Shown here: piece after piece, positions 36,811 through 46,824 of the stretch | How the letters are laid out: each line of letters starts with the position of its first letter | Position numbering within the stretch: position 1 is the first letter of the stretch | Source: Streptomyces sp. NBC_01216 | GTDB taxonomy: Bacteria > Actinomycetota > Actinomycetes > Streptomycetales > Streptomycetaceae | Assembly: GCF_035994945.1 (NCBI RefSeq) | Contig: NZ_CP108677.1 | Location: forward strand, 6,386,001-6,450,000 | DNA: 64,000 nt | Direction of reading: 5' to 3' | The notes under the pieces: model-generated | Told to the model about the DNA's origin: nothing | Seen by the model: the letters and a program-made list of their open reading frames with translations, nothing else | Database searches by the model: none | Program-made: the position numbers and the translations under genes

Positions 36811-36830
36811 CGGGACGTACGTGGCGTGGG

Positions 36831-37856
<1,026 letters not shown>

Positions 37857-38168
37857 AGCCCGAAATACCTTTGCAACGTGGGCCGACTCCCGGACCACGT
37901 CGTCCGGTTGGATCCCCGCCACCCTATCGGTGTGGGGTGGTGGGGCCGAACCGGATGTCCGCACCGTGGACATCGTAGATTCGTACGAAAGATCGTCGGG
38001 GCCTCGGAGGGGTTCGGTCGGCCTTCGGTCGCAAGGCGGAACCGGCGGCGTGTGTGTGATTGCCAGGCCGGGACGCCCTCGCGGTGGAGGAACGAGGGTG
38101 TCCCGGCATCACCGGAAGCGCGCGGTCCGGAGGCGTGACCGTCCGGCCGGAGGCCACCCGCCGGGCGC
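37857..38168. other. Intergenic region: pfkA promoter and gatD terminator
   Basis: About 310 bp. The left half (37,857-38,030) is relatively AT-rich and should carry the pfkA promoter. The right half holds the hairpin at 38,068 and a diverged repeat copy at 38,141. No gene is supported. Confidence 0.5.
38068..38106. terminator. Terminator hairpin after murT-gatD
   Basis: CCGGGACGCCCTCG pairs with CGAGGGTGTCCCGG over 14 bp with one G-T wobble and an 11-nt loop, about 60 bp past the gatD stop. Confidence 0.7.
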
Positions 38169-38171
38169 TCA
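38141..38171 (-). repeat. Stop-codon-abutting repeat, diverged copy after gatD
   Basis: On the minus strand the gatD stop TGA runs into GCGCCCGGCGGGTGGCC then TCCGGCCGGACGGTC. The central CGGGTGGCC and CGGCCG blocks match the family, while both arms are altered. Confidence 0.45.
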
Positions 38172-38897
38172 GGCGGGCTGCGTGGCCGCCTCGATGCGCT
38201 CGGCGCGCAGTGCCTCGTACCAGCGGTCGTCCGTCGGCGGCAGCGCGTTCACGTCGAGGGCCAGCTTGAGCAGCAGGTCCGCGATCTGCGGGTTGCGTGC
38301 CATCACGGGGCCGTGCATGTACGTGCCGAACACGGTGTCGTTGTAGGCGCCCTCGGTCCCGTCCCCGGTGCCGTTGCCCCGGCCCAGGAGGGTGCGGGCG
38401 AACGGGCGGGCGGTCGGCCCGAGGTGGGTGATGCCCTGGTGGTTCTCGAAGCCGGTGAGCTGGGGGAGGCCGAGTCGCGGGTCGATGTCCGCGAGGACGT
38501 CACCGACGCAGCGGTCGCCCTCGCCACGGGTGGAGGTCACGTCGATCAGACCGAGTCCGGCCTCGCGTTCGCCCAGGTCGTTGATGAACTCATGGCCCAG
38601 GATCTGGTAGCCGGCGCAGACGGAGAAGATGATCGCGCCGTTGGACGCGGCGCGGGAGAGGCCGCCGTCACGCCGCAGCCGCTCGGCCGCGAGCCGCTGC
38701 GGCCGGTCCTCGCCGCCGCCGACCAGGTAGATGTCGCCGGAAGTCGGCACCGGCTGGTCGCTGCGGACGTCGACGCGCTGGACGTCCAGGCCGCGCTGGC
38801 GGGCGCGGCGCTCGACGACCAGGGCGTTGCCCTGGTCGCCGTAGGTGCTGAGCAGGTCCGGGTAGACCCAGACCAGACGCAGGCTGCTGTCACTCAT
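38169..38897 (-). CDS. gatD: Lipid II isoglutaminyl synthase, glutamine amidotransferase subunit GatD
   Basis: A 242-residue class I (CobB/CobQ-like) glutaminase. It strips ammonia from glutamine and passes it to MurT for amidation of D-glutamate in lipid II. The nucleophile is the cysteine in SVCAGYQILG, the histidine is in YMHGPV, and the N-terminus YPDLLSTYGDQGN is typical. It lies 19 bp after murT in the same operon. Confidence 0.93.
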   Translation of the reverse strand: MSDSSLRLVWVYPDLLSTYGDQGNALVVERRARQRGLDVQRVDVRSDQPVPTSGDIYLVGGGEDRPQRLAAERLRRDGGLSRAASNGAIIFSVCAGYQILGHEFINDLGEREAGLGLIDVTSTRGEGDRCVGDVLADIDPRLGLPQLTGFENHQGITHLGPTARPFARTLLGRGNGTGDGTEGAYNDTVFGTYMHGPVMARNPQIADLLLKLALDVNALPPTDDRWYEALRAERIEAATQPA

Positions 38898-38916
38898 GCT
38901 GCAAGTCCTCTACGGG

Positions 38917-40164
38917 TCAGTTGCCGACGCGGCGGCGGACGTCCTGGAACGCGGTGTAGTTGGCGATCAGCTCGATCTGGCCGGGCGGGGCCTGGCGGAC
39001 GGCCTCGTCGATCGACTCGCACACCCGGAACTCCACACCCGCGACCTCCAGGCGGACCGCCAGGTCCAGCTTGCGGTCGCCGATGACCATGATCGGGTGA
39101 CCGGCGAGACGGCCGTAGTCGACGTCCCACAGCCAGGAGGTGTCGGTGCCGTCGGCGCCGCGCGCGTTGACGGAGAGGATCACCGGCGTCGGCGGCTGGT
39201 CGATGAGGGAGAAGGTCTCCAGCCAGCCCGCGGGGTTCTTCGCGAGCAACAGGCGCAGGTCCCGGTCCTGGAAGCGGACCACGTCGTACCGGCCGGCCAC
39301 GGCCTGTACCTGGTACATCCGCTCCAGCGCGACCTGCGGCGGTACCCCGAACACCGCGGCGACGGCGGCGGAGGTCGCGGCGTTGGCCTTGTTGGCGCGG
39401 CCGGGCAGCTGCAGGTGGATGGGCCAGGCGGAACCGTGCGGGTCCAGCACGTGGTCGCCGTTGAGCGCCCAGCTCGGCGCCGGGCGGCGGAAACCGCACT
39501 CGCCGCAGAACCAGTCGTCGCCCGGCCGCTGCATCACGCCGCCGCAGGAGGGGCACGACCAGGCGTCGTCCTTCCACTCCTGGCCCGCGGCGACCCACAC
39601 CACGTTGGCGGAGGAGGAGGCGGCCCACACGATCAGCGGGTCGTCGGCGTTGGCGATCACCACGGCCTTGCTGCCGGAGAGGCCCTCGCGCCACTTCTCG
39701 GCGAGCATCCGGGTCTCGGCCGCGCGGTCGAGCTGGTCGCGGGAGAGGTTGAGCAGCGCGATCGCCTTGGGGGTGGTGTCCCGGGCGACACCGGCCAGGT
39801 ACTTCTCGTCGACCTCGATCACGCCGTACTTGGCGTCTGAGCCGCCGGCCAGCGCCGAGGTGATGCCGGCGGGCATGTTCGCGCCCAGGGCGTTGGAGAC
39901 GACCGGGCCGCTGGCGCGCAGGGCCTCCGCGATCAGCCGGGTGGTGGTGGTCTTGCCGTTGGTCGCGGACACCAGGACGACGTCGAGATGCTGCGCCAGG
40001 CGACCCAGCAGATCCGGGTCGAGCTTGAGCGCCACCCGGCCGCCGATCACCGATCCGCTGCCGCGCCCGGCCGCGCGCGACACCGCGGCGGCTGCCTTGC
40101 CCGCCGTCACGGCCAGTTTGGCGCGCGGCGACAGCGGCTCTGGATTACCGGGGTGTCCTGACAT
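38917..40164 (-). CDS. murT: Lipid II isoglutaminyl synthase subunit MurT
   Basis: A 415-residue Mur-ligase homologue that activates the D-Glu carboxylate of lipid II with ATP and amidates it with ammonia from GatD. The P-loop SATNGKTTTTRL, the VIEVDEKYL and NLSRDQLDR motifs and the C-terminal DUF1727 are present. A zinc-ribbon insert (CPSCGG ... CGECGF) lies near residue 215. It is normally essential in actinobacteria. Confidence 0.94.
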   Translation of the reverse strand: MSGHPGNPEPLSPRAKLAVTAGKAAAAVSRAAGRGSGSVIGGRVALKLDPDLLGRLAQHLDVVLVSATNGKTTTTRLIAEALRASGPVVSNALGANMPAGITSALAGGSDAKYGVIEVDEKYLAGVARDTTPKAIALLNLSRDQLDRAAETRMLAEKWREGLSGSKAVVIANADDPLIVWAASSSANVVWVAAGQEWKDDAWSCPSCGGVMQRPGDDWFCGECGFRRPAPSWALNGDHVLDPHGSAWPIHLQLPGRANKANAATSAAVAAVFGVPPQVALERMYQVQAVAGRYDVVRFQDRDLRLLLAKNPAGWLETFSLIDQPPTPVILSVNARGADGTDTSWLWDVDYGRLAGHPIMVIGDRKLDLAVRLEVAGVEFRVCESIDEAVRQAPPGQIELIANYTAFQDVRRRVGN

Positions 40165-40290
40165 CTTCCTTGTTCCTCCTTGCGTCGGTCCGGGCTCAGC
40201 CTATCGAGATCGGGTCCCGGCCCTGAACAGCGGCACCGTACGGGCCTCGTCCGGAACGGCGAGGTCACGGCGGACCGTACCCTTACGCCC

Positions 40291-40857
40291 ATGCGAAACC
40301 GGCCGATCCCCGGCAGTTCCGGCCTTGTCCGAGCCATGACGATGCTCGGCGCCCCGGTCCTGCACACGCCCTGTGAACCCGTCACCGACTTCGGACCGGT
40401 CCTCGACCGGCTGATCGAGGACATGTTCGCCACGATGTACGCCGCGAACGGGGTCGGTCTCGCGGCGAACCAGGTGGGGGTGGGCCTGCGGGTGTTCGTC
40501 TACGACTGCCCGGACGACGAGGACGAGCGTCATCTGGGGCACCTGGTCAATCCGCGGCTGGTGGAAGCGGACGGGGACGAGATACGCGGCCCCGAGGGCT
40601 GTCTGTCCCTGCCCGGCCTGGAGGCGCCCACGCCGCGCTTCGACCGGGCGGTCGTCGAGGGCTTCCGGAGGGACGGCACCCCGGTCCGCGTGGCGGGCAC
40701 GGGCTTCTTCGCCCGCTGCCTCCAGCATGAGTGCGACCATCTGGAGGGCGGCGTCTACGCGGACCGCGTCACGGGGTGGCGCAGGTCGCGCCTGCTGAGG
40801 GCGATCCGCAAGGAGCCCTGGGGCGTGGACACCCGGGCCTGGGGGAGTGGGAGCTGA
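40291..40857 (+). CDS. def: Peptide deformylase
   Basis: A 188-residue iron-dependent hydrolase that removes formyl groups from new N-termini. The three motifs are present: GVGLAANQVG, EGCLSLPG with the metal-binding cysteine, and QHECDHLEGG with the two metal-binding histidines and catalytic Glu. The C-terminus is longer than in E. coli and basic. Start ATG 40291, or ATG 40336. Its stop TGA starts a repeat copy. Confidence 0.93.
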   Translation: MRNRPIPGSSGLVRAMTMLGAPVLHTPCEPVTDFGPVLDRLIEDMFATMYAANGVGLAANQVGVGLRVFVYDCPDDEDERHLGHLVNPRLVEADGDEIRGPEGCLSLPGLEAPTPRFDRAVVEGFRRDGTPVRVAGTGFFARCLQHECDHLEGGVYADRVTGWRRSRLLRAIRKEPWGVDTRAWGSGS

Positions 40858-41013
40858 GAGCCTGCCGGGTGGCCTCTGACCTGGCGGGCACGCGCGCTGC
40901 CGGTGTTGCGGACATGCCCCGGTAGCTCTCTACAGCGGCATCCCGGCGCCTTGGAATCGCACGCACCAGACCGCGTCCGCCTGCCGGCCGAAGGCCACCC
41001 GACAGGCTCCGAG
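40855..41013. repeat. Composite element: two palindromic repeats in inverted orientation
   Basis: At 40,855 the deformylase stop TGA leads into GAGCCTGCCGGGTGGCC (copy 6). At 40,981-41,013 a near-complete copy lies in reverse, reading GGAGCCTGTCGGGTGGCC on the minus strand (copy 7). The two enclose about 100 bp with no gene, which gives the outline of a small MITE-like unit. The rest up to 41,134 shows nothing further. Confidence 0.6.
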
Positions 41014-41134
41014 GGTGCCGGCGCCCCCCGGGCCGCGGCGTCGGACACCTCCGCGGGTCCCGGTGCCGGACGGTTCGCGTGAGGGCGGTGCGGGCCACTC
41101 GGGAGACGGTGGTGCGCTCCTGGGAGCGGTGCGC

Positions 41135-41782
41135 TCAGAAGACCGGGCCGCCGTCACGGTCGCCCGCTTCCGCCAACCGGCCCCACAGGAGGTCGGCCAG
41201 GCTGCGGACCAGTTCGGCGCGGGAGCAGGGGCGCTCGCCGAGCCACCAGTCACCGGCCGCGTGCATCATGCCCACGATGCCGTGCCCCCAGATCCGGGCC
41301 TGCGCCTCGCCGCCGGGGCCGAGGTCGATCCGCTCGGCGACGACCTGACCCAGCTCCTCGCCCATCCGCCGCAGCAGCGGGGCCGAGTGCCGTCCCACGT
41401 CGAAACGCTGCTCGGCCTGCTGGGTCTCCTCCGCCGGGTGCATAAGGAAGCGGTAGACCTGCGGCATGGCCTCGATGGAGGCGAGGTAGGTGTCGAGGGT
41501 GGCCTCGACCCTCCGGCGCCGGTCGGCCGGAGCGTCGAGCGCCGCCCGCAGCGCGCCGAGCAGCGCGTCGGTGTGGCGCGTGGCCAGGGCGCGGTAGAGC
41601 CCGCCCTTGTCGCCGAAGTGTCGGTAGAGGATGGGCTTGGTGATCCCGGCCTCCGCGGCGATCGCGTTCATCGAGGCGCCGGGCCCGTCCCGGAGCACCA
41701 CCCGGTCCGCCGCCTCCAGCAGTTCGCGGCGCCGCTGCTCGGCCGTCTTCTGCTGGTCGGTGGTCCGATGTGTGGTCTCCAT
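41135..41782 (-). CDS. TetR-family transcriptional regulator
   Basis: A 215-residue repressor. The N-terminal helix-turn-helix is AADRVVLRDGPGASMNAIAAEAGITKPILYRHFGDK. The C-terminal ligand domain ends with WGHGIVGMMHAAGDWWL. GGGGAG precedes ATG 41782. It is divergent from an acyl-CoA dehydrogenase with a palindromic operator between them, so it probably represses that gene and responds to an acyl-CoA. Confidence 0.9.
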   Translation of the reverse strand: METTHRTTDQQKTAEQRRRELLEAADRVVLRDGPGASMNAIAAEAGITKPILYRHFGDKGGLYRALATRHTDALLGALRAALDAPADRRRRVEATLDTYLASIEAMPQVYRFLMHPAEETQQAEQRFDVGRHSAPLLRRMGEELGQVVAERIDLGPGGEAQARIWGHGIVGMMHAAGDWWLGERPCSRAELVRSLADLLWGRLAEAGDRDGGPVF

Positions 41783-41907
41783 AGCGCGTCTCCCCGCCCG
41801 TGCGATTCCGTGAGGCTGTCGCAACGTAACACCCGACCGGCTTCCCGTGTCGGTCGGCCCGAAGCGCTCCGTCGCAGGTTGACAGGGCCTACTTGCCGGT
41901 AACACAC

Positions 41908-41920
41908 TGCGGTTACCGCA
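41908..41920. promoter_or_regulatory. Candidate TetR operator TGCGGTTACCGCA
   Basis: Perfect 13-bp palindrome in the gap between tetR and the acyl-CoA dehydrogenase, 25 bp before the latter's start. A related half, CTTGCCGGTAAC, lies just to the left (41,892-41,903), giving a longer interrupted inverted repeat with GGTTACCGCAAG. Confidence 0.65.
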
Positions 41921-41944
41921 AGTAACGTACTGCTGGGAGGGAAC

Positions 41945-43174
41945 ATGTCCGAGTTCACGCTCGAACTCAACGACGACCAGAAGCAGGTCCGTGACTGGCT
42001 GCACGGATTCGCCGAGGACGTGATGCGCCCCGCCGCCGCGGAGTGGGACGAGCGTGAGGAGACTCCCTGGCCGATCATCCAGGAAGCCGCCAAGATAGGC
42101 ATCTACTCTCTCGACTTCTACGCGCAGCAGTTCTTCGACCCGACCGGTCTCGGCATCCCGATGGCCATGGAGGAGCTGTTCTGGGGCGACGCGGGCATCG
42201 CCCTGTCCATCGTCGGTACCGGACTGGCCGCCGTCGGCGTCCTCGCCAACGGTACCGAGGAACAGATCGGCACCTGGATCCCCCAGATGTACGGTGACGT
42301 CGACGACGTCAAGGTCGCCGCCTTCTGCTCCTCCGAGCCCGACGCCGGCTCCGACGTCGCCTCGATGCGCACCCGGGCCGTCTACGACGAGGCCAAGGAC
42401 GAGTGGGTCCTCGACGGCACCAAGACCTGGGCGACCAACGGCGGCATCGCCAACGTCCACGTCGTCGTCGCGGTCGTCGACCCCGAGCTCGGCTCCAGGG
42501 GGCACGCCTCCTTCATCGTCCCGCCGGGCACCCCCGGCCTCTCCCAGGGGCAGAAGTTCAAGAAGCACGGCATCCGCGCCTCGCACACCGCCGAGGTCGT
42601 CCTGGAGGACGTCCGCGTCCCCGGCCACTGCCTCCTCGGTGGCAAGGAGAAGCTCGACGAGCGTCTCGCCCGCGCCCGGGAGAAGGCGAAGGCCGGTGGC
42701 GGGGGGAGTGTCAAGAACGCCGCCATGGCCACCTTCGAGGCGTCCCGCCCCGCGGTCGGCGCCATGGCCGTAGGCACCGCCCGCGCCGCCTACGACTACG
42801 CGCTCGAGTACGCCAGGACCCGCGAGCAGTTCGGCCGCCCGATCATCGACAACCAGGGCATCGCCTTCCAGCTCGCCGACATGCGCACCCGGATCGACGC
42901 CGCGCGCCTGCTGGTCTGGCGCGCCTCGTGGATGGCGACGGCGGGCAAGCCGTTCACGTCGGCCGAGGGCTCCATGTCCAAGCTGTTCGCCAGCGAGACG
43001 GCCAGGGAGGTCACCGCCCAGGCGATCCAGATCCTCGGCGGCAACGGCTTCACGCGGGAGTACCCGGTGGAGCGGATGCACCGCGATGCCGCGATCTACA
43101 CGATCTTCGAGGGCACCAGCGAGATCCAGCGGCTGGTGATCGCCCGTACCCTCTCGGGCATGCCGATCCGCTGA
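41945..43174 (+). CDS. Acyl-CoA dehydrogenase
   Basis: A 409-residue FAD flavoenzyme that introduces the alpha-beta double bond in acyl-CoA oxidation. It shows AAFCSSEPDAGSDVASMRT and LDGTKTWATNGG in the middle domain, then ARTREQFGRPIIDNQ. Near the C-terminus YTIFEGTSEIQ holds the usual catalytic glutamate. GGGAGGG precedes ATG 41945. Chain-length preference is not predictable. It is divergent from its likely TetR repressor. Confidence 0.93.
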   Translation: MSEFTLELNDDQKQVRDWLHGFAEDVMRPAAAEWDEREETPWPIIQEAAKIGIYSLDFYAQQFFDPTGLGIPMAMEELFWGDAGIALSIVGTGLAAVGVLANGTEEQIGTWIPQMYGDVDDVKVAAFCSSEPDAGSDVASMRTRAVYDEAKDEWVLDGTKTWATNGGIANVHVVVAVVDPELGSRGHASFIVPPGTPGLSQGQKFKKHGIRASHTAEVVLEDVRVPGHCLLGGKEKLDERLARAREKAKAGGGGSVKNAAMATFEASRPAVGAMAVGTARAAYDYALEYARTREQFGRPIIDNQGIAFQLADMRTRIDAARLLVWRASWMATAGKPFTSAEGSMSKLFASETAREVTAQAIQILGGNGFTREYPVERMHRDAAIYTIFEGTSEIQRLVIARTLSGMPIR

Positions 43175-43233
43175 CCCGGCGGCCGGACCGGAGGTGTCCC
43201 CGGCCGCACCCGAAGCCCCCGGTCCCGCGCGCC

Positions 43234-43266
43234 ACGGCGGTCCCCGTCGACGACGGGGACCGCCGT
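43234..43266. terminator. Bidirectional terminator
   Basis: A perfect 15-bp stem ACGGCGGTCCCCGTC / GACGGGGACCGCCGT with a 3-nt loop, between the convergent acyl-CoA dehydrogenase and VOC genes. Confidence 0.8.
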
Positions 43267-43295
43267 CGTGCCGGGCCCGCGCCTCGGCGGTCACG

Positions 43296-43763
43296 TCAGA
43301 CCACGCAGAACTCGTTGCCCTCCGGGTCCCGGAGCACCACCGCGTAGTAGTCCATCCCGTTCGGCTCGTCCATCGTGCGGAGGACCGACGCGCCGAGCGC
43401 CGTCAGCCGTGCCACCTCGCCGTCGACCCGCTCGCGCCGCACCGCCAACGGCACCTCGCGCCCACCGCCCACCTTCAGGTCGAGATGGAGCCGGTTCTTG
43501 ACGGTCTTCGGCTCCGGTACCTGCTGGAACCAGACCCGCGGACCGATGCCCCGCGGGTCCACGATCGACTCGGGCGACTCCCCGGCCCCCTCGGGCAGTT
43601 CCTCCTCCGGCACCCCCGTCGCCGCCCAGTACTCCCGCCAGCTGGAGTGCCCCTCGGGCGGCGGCTGCGGCACGTACCGCAGCGCCGCCGCCCAGAAGGG
43701 CACGAGCCTCACCGGCTCGGCGCAGTCGATGGTCAGCTGCAGGGTCATCTCGATCGGCTCCAT
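43296..43763 (-). CDS. VOC-family (glyoxalase-fold) protein
   Basis: A 155-residue VOC protein (LTIDCAEPVRLVPFWAAAL; VWFQQVPEPKTVKNRLHLDL; VVLRDPEGNEFCVV). It is longer than the one at 16,923 because of an acidic loop near residue 55. ATG 43763 has GGGAGG upstream. The role is unknown. Confidence 0.8.
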   Translation of the reverse strand: MEPIEMTLQLTIDCAEPVRLVPFWAAALRYVPQPPPEGHSSWREYWAATGVPEEELPEGAGESPESIVDPRGIGPRVWFQQVPEPKTVKNRLHLDLKVGGGREVPLAVRRERVDGEVARLTALGASVLRTMDEPNGMDYYAVVLRDPEGNEFCVV

Positions 43764-43908
43764 CCCGTAAGCCTCCCAGATGCCACCGACAACGCCGCCG
43801 ATCAAGCCAACCGGCCTGATCCGGACGGGTGTTCGCCCGTCCCTACCGGCGGGTCACCCGGTGCGGCACAATCACCGGGACGGGACCAACAAGGGGGAGA
43901 CCGCACGC

Positions 43909-45273
43909 ATGGCCACCACCAGCACCCACGTGCCCAGCCCCGCGGGGACACCCCTGCTCGGCTCGATGCTCGACCTCAGGAAGGACGCCCTCGGCACCTT
44001 CCTGCGCTCCCAGCGCGAACTCGGGGACGTCGTCCGCTTCACCGCCGGCCCACCCGGTCTGCGCTCCGTCGTCTACGGCGTCTTCTCCGCCGCCGGAGCC
44101 CAGCAGGTCCTGGCCACCGAATCCGCCAACTTCCGCAAGGACAACGCCTTCTACCAGGAGGTCCGCGAGTCCTTCGGCAACGGCCTGCTGACCAGCCAGG
44201 ACCAGGACTACCTGAGGCAGCGCCGGCTCGTCCAGCCGCTCTTCACCCGCCGCCGCGTGGACGGCTACGCCGAGGCCGTCGCCGTCGAGGTCGCCGCGGT
44301 CCTCGCGTCCTGGCGGGACGGCGGCAGGACCTCCGTCGACGTCCTCGACGAGATGACCGTGCTCGCCCTGCGCGCGGTCGCCCGCATTCTCTTCGGCACG
44401 GACGTGGCCGAGGCCGTCGAGGTCGTCGAACGCTGCTTCCCCGTTCTCGGCGACTACGTCCTGCGCCGCGCGTACGCACCCGTGACCATCCCGCGGGACT
44501 GGCCGACCCCGGGCAACCGCCGCGCCGCCGCCGTCCACGCGGAGCTGTACGCCGTCTGCGACCGCATCGTCGCCGAGCGCCGCGGCTCCGGGACCGACCA
44601 GGGGGACCCCGACCTGCTGAGCCTCCTCGCCGAGGCCGAGAGCGCCGAGGACGGCAGCTTCGACGCCTCCGAGCTGCGCGAACAGGTCCTGATCTTCCTG
44701 CTCGCCGGCCACGAGACGACGGCCACCTCCCTCGCCTTCGCGCTCCACCTGCTCTCGCTCCACCCCGAGGAGCAGAAGCGCGCCCACGAGGAGGTCGACC
44801 GCGTCCTCGCCGGACGCACCCCGACGGCCGCCGATCTCGACGCCCTGCCCTACCTCACCCAGGTCCTCAAGGAGGCCATGCGGCTCTTCCCCGCCGCCCC
44901 GGTGATCGGCCGCCGGGCCGTCGAGGCCACCGTCGTCGACGGGCACACCATCCCGGCCGGCGCCGACGTGATCGTCGCCCCCTGGGTCACCCACCGGCAC
45001 ACCGACTACTGGACGGACCCGGAACGCTTCGACCCCGACCGCTTCACCCCGGAGAACGAGGCCGCCCGCCCCCGGTACGCCTGGTTCCCGTTCGGCGGAG
45101 GCCCCCGCGCCTGCATCGGGCAGCACTTCTCGATGCTGGAGTCGGTGATCGCACTGGCGATGATCCTCCAGGAGTACGGCTTCGAGGCGATCGACACCGA
45201 GGTGCCCCTCGGCTCGGCGATCACTCTCCGGGCGCACGGCCCGGCCCGCTGCGCCCTGCGCCCGCGCACATAG
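43909..45273 (+). CDS. Cytochrome P450
   Basis: A 454-residue heme-thiolate monooxygenase. Landmarks are the I-helix oxygen motif AGHETTATS, the K-helix EAMR, the meander region FDPDRF and the heme loop FPFGGGPRACIG with the axial cysteine. The substrate is unknown. No ferredoxin or ferredoxin reductase gene is adjacent, so electron supply is from elsewhere. GGGGGAGA lies upstream of ATG 43909. Confidence 0.93.
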   Translation: MATTSTHVPSPAGTPLLGSMLDLRKDALGTFLRSQRELGDVVRFTAGPPGLRSVVYGVFSAAGAQQVLATESANFRKDNAFYQEVRESFGNGLLTSQDQDYLRQRRLVQPLFTRRRVDGYAEAVAVEVAAVLASWRDGGRTSVDVLDEMTVLALRAVARILFGTDVAEAVEVVERCFPVLGDYVLRRAYAPVTIPRDWPTPGNRRAAAVHAELYAVCDRIVAERRGSGTDQGDPDLLSLLAEAESAEDGSFDASELREQVLIFLLAGHETTATSLAFALHLLSLHPEEQKRAHEEVDRVLAGRTPTAADLDALPYLTQVLKEAMRLFPAAPVIGRRAVEATVVDGHTIPAGADVIVAPWVTHRHTDYWTDPERFDPDRFTPENEAARPRYAWFPFGGGPRACIGQHFSMLESVIALAMILQEYGFEAIDTEVPLGSAITLRAHGPARCALRPRT

Positions 45274-45277
45274 CGGC

Positions 45278-45308
45278 CGGGGCCCGCCCGCGAGCCGGGC
45301 GGGCCCCG
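45278..45308. terminator. Bidirectional terminator
   Basis: A perfect 13-bp stem CGGGGCCCGCCCG / CGGGCGGGCCCCG with a 5-nt loop, between the convergent P450 and methyltransferase genes. Confidence 0.8.
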
Positions 45309-45310
45309 CG

Positions 45311-46099
45311 TCAGCCGCGGGTGGCGACGACCACGGTCGCGTACCACTCCTCCGAGACCTCCACGCGCGGACTCAGCCCGTGGCCGGCGAGCACCGCGAC
45401 GGCCTGACCGGCCTGCCGCTCGCTCGTCTCCACCAGCAGGTGCCCGCCCGGCGCCAGCCAGCCCGCGGCCTTCGCCGCCACCCGCCGCAGCACCTCCAGC
45501 CCGTCCGCGCCGCCGTCCAGCGCCACCAGCGGTTCGTGATCGCGCGCCTCGGACGGCAGCAGGGCGACCTCCCCGCTCGGGACGTACGGCACGTTCGCCA
45601 CCAGCACCTCGACCCGTCCGCGCAGCCCCTCCGGCAACGGGGCGAAGAGGTCACCCTCGTGGACCCGCCCCCCGAGCGGCTCGACGTTCCGCCGCGCGCA
45701 CCGCACGGCCGCCGGTTCGATGTCACAGGCGTGCACCTCGGCGCCCGCCACGGCGGAGAGCAGCACCGCGCCGGCCGCGCCCGATCCGCAGCACAGATCG
45801 ACGCACACGGCACCGTCACCGGCCAGGCCGACCGCCCGCGCCACGAGGAACTCCGTACGCCGACGGGGCACGAACACCCCCGGATCGACGGCGATCCGCA
45901 GACCGGCGAACGCGGCCCACCCCACGACGTGTTCCAGGGGGAGTCCGGCGACGCGCCGCTCGACCATGGTGCCGAGTTCGAGGGCGCTGTCCGCCGCGCC
46001 GAAGAGGAGCTCCGCCTCGTCCTCGGCGAACACGCACCCCGCGGCGCGCAATCGGGAGACGGTGGCGGAGCGAAGGGGAAGAGAGGGGGCAAGCGACAT
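45311..46099 (-). CDS. HemK/PrmC-like protein (N5)-glutamine methyltransferase
   Basis: A 262-residue class I methyltransferase resembling PrmC. Motif I is CVDLCCGSGAAG, and the substrate motif is NVPYVP where true N5-glutamine methyltransferases have NPPY. The Pro-to-Val change leaves the exact substrate open. The N-terminal helical domain is short (PLEHVVGWAAFAGL, VDPGVFVPRRRTEFLV). ATG 46099 has GGAAGG upstream. Confidence 0.85.
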   Translation of the reverse strand: MSLAPSLPLRSATVSRLRAAGCVFAEDEAELLFGAADSALELGTMVERRVAGLPLEHVVGWAAFAGLRIAVDPGVFVPRRRTEFLVARAVGLAGDGAVCVDLCCGSGAAGAVLLSAVAGAEVHACDIEPAAVRCARRNVEPLGGRVHEGDLFAPLPEGLRGRVEVLVANVPYVPSGEVALLPSEARDHEPLVALDGGADGLEVLRRVAAKAAGWLAPGGHLLVETSERQAGQAVAVLAGHGLSPRVEVSEEWYATVVVATRG

Positions 46100-46290
46100 G
46101 AGACCTTCCGGGAAGCGATGGGGCGCTCCCGTGGTCACCTCTGTCGGGCGGACCGCACGGTCGACGAAGGGAAGCACCCAGCCTGCGTGGCGTTGATGAG
46201 TCCCACCTCCTCGGTCGATCACTGCCTGAGCCGGACACATTACATGATCGACATCATCGGCACCGCGCGAACCGCCCCCACACGACCCGG

Positions 46291-46776
46291 TCAGGCGGAG
46301 AGCTGGGCCTCGATCGCCGCGAGCACCTCGGGGGCGTCCGGCTCGGTACGCGGACGGAAGCGGGTCACCCGGCCGTCCCGGCCGATCAGGAACTTCTCGA
46401 AGTTCCACTGGATGTCACCGGACTGGCCCTCGGCGTCCGCCGCTTTCGTCAGCTCTGTGTAGAGCGGGTGACGGCCCTCGCCGTTCACGTCGGTCTTCTC
46501 CAGCAGCGGGAAGGACACGCCGTACGTCGCGGAACAGAAGGTCGCGATCTCCTCCGCGTTCCCCGGCTCCTGACCCGCGAACTGGTTGCAGGGCACGCCG
46601 AGAACGGTGAAGCCGCGGTCCCCGTACTCCTTCTGGAGCCGTTCCAGACCGGCGTACTGCGGCGTCAGACCACACTGGGACGCCACGTTCACGACCAGGA
46701 CGGCCCGGTCGCGGTAGTCGGCCAGGGAGACCGGGGCGCCGGTCAGGGTGCGCAGCGGGATGTCGTACAGGCTCAT
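46291..46776 (-). CDS. Glutathione peroxidase-family thiol peroxidase
   Basis: A 161-residue peroxidase. The peroxidatic cysteine is in NVASQCGLTPQY. A second cysteine in LGVPCNQFAGQEPGN and the WNFEKFLI motif complete the family. It has Cys rather than selenocysteine and, since actinobacteria lack glutathione, probably uses thioredoxin or mycothiol. GAGGAG lies upstream of ATG 46776. Confidence 0.92.
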   Translation of the reverse strand: MSLYDIPLRTLTGAPVSLADYRDRAVLVVNVASQCGLTPQYAGLERLQKEYGDRGFTVLGVPCNQFAGQEPGNAEEIATFCSATYGVSFPLLEKTDVNGEGRHPLYTELTKAADAEGQSGDIQWNFEKFLIGRDGRVTRFRPRTEPDAPEVLAAIEAQLSA

Positions 46777-46824
46777 GGAATGCTCCTCGTGAGAACGCGG
46801 TCGTGCATGGGGTTTGATCCCAGC

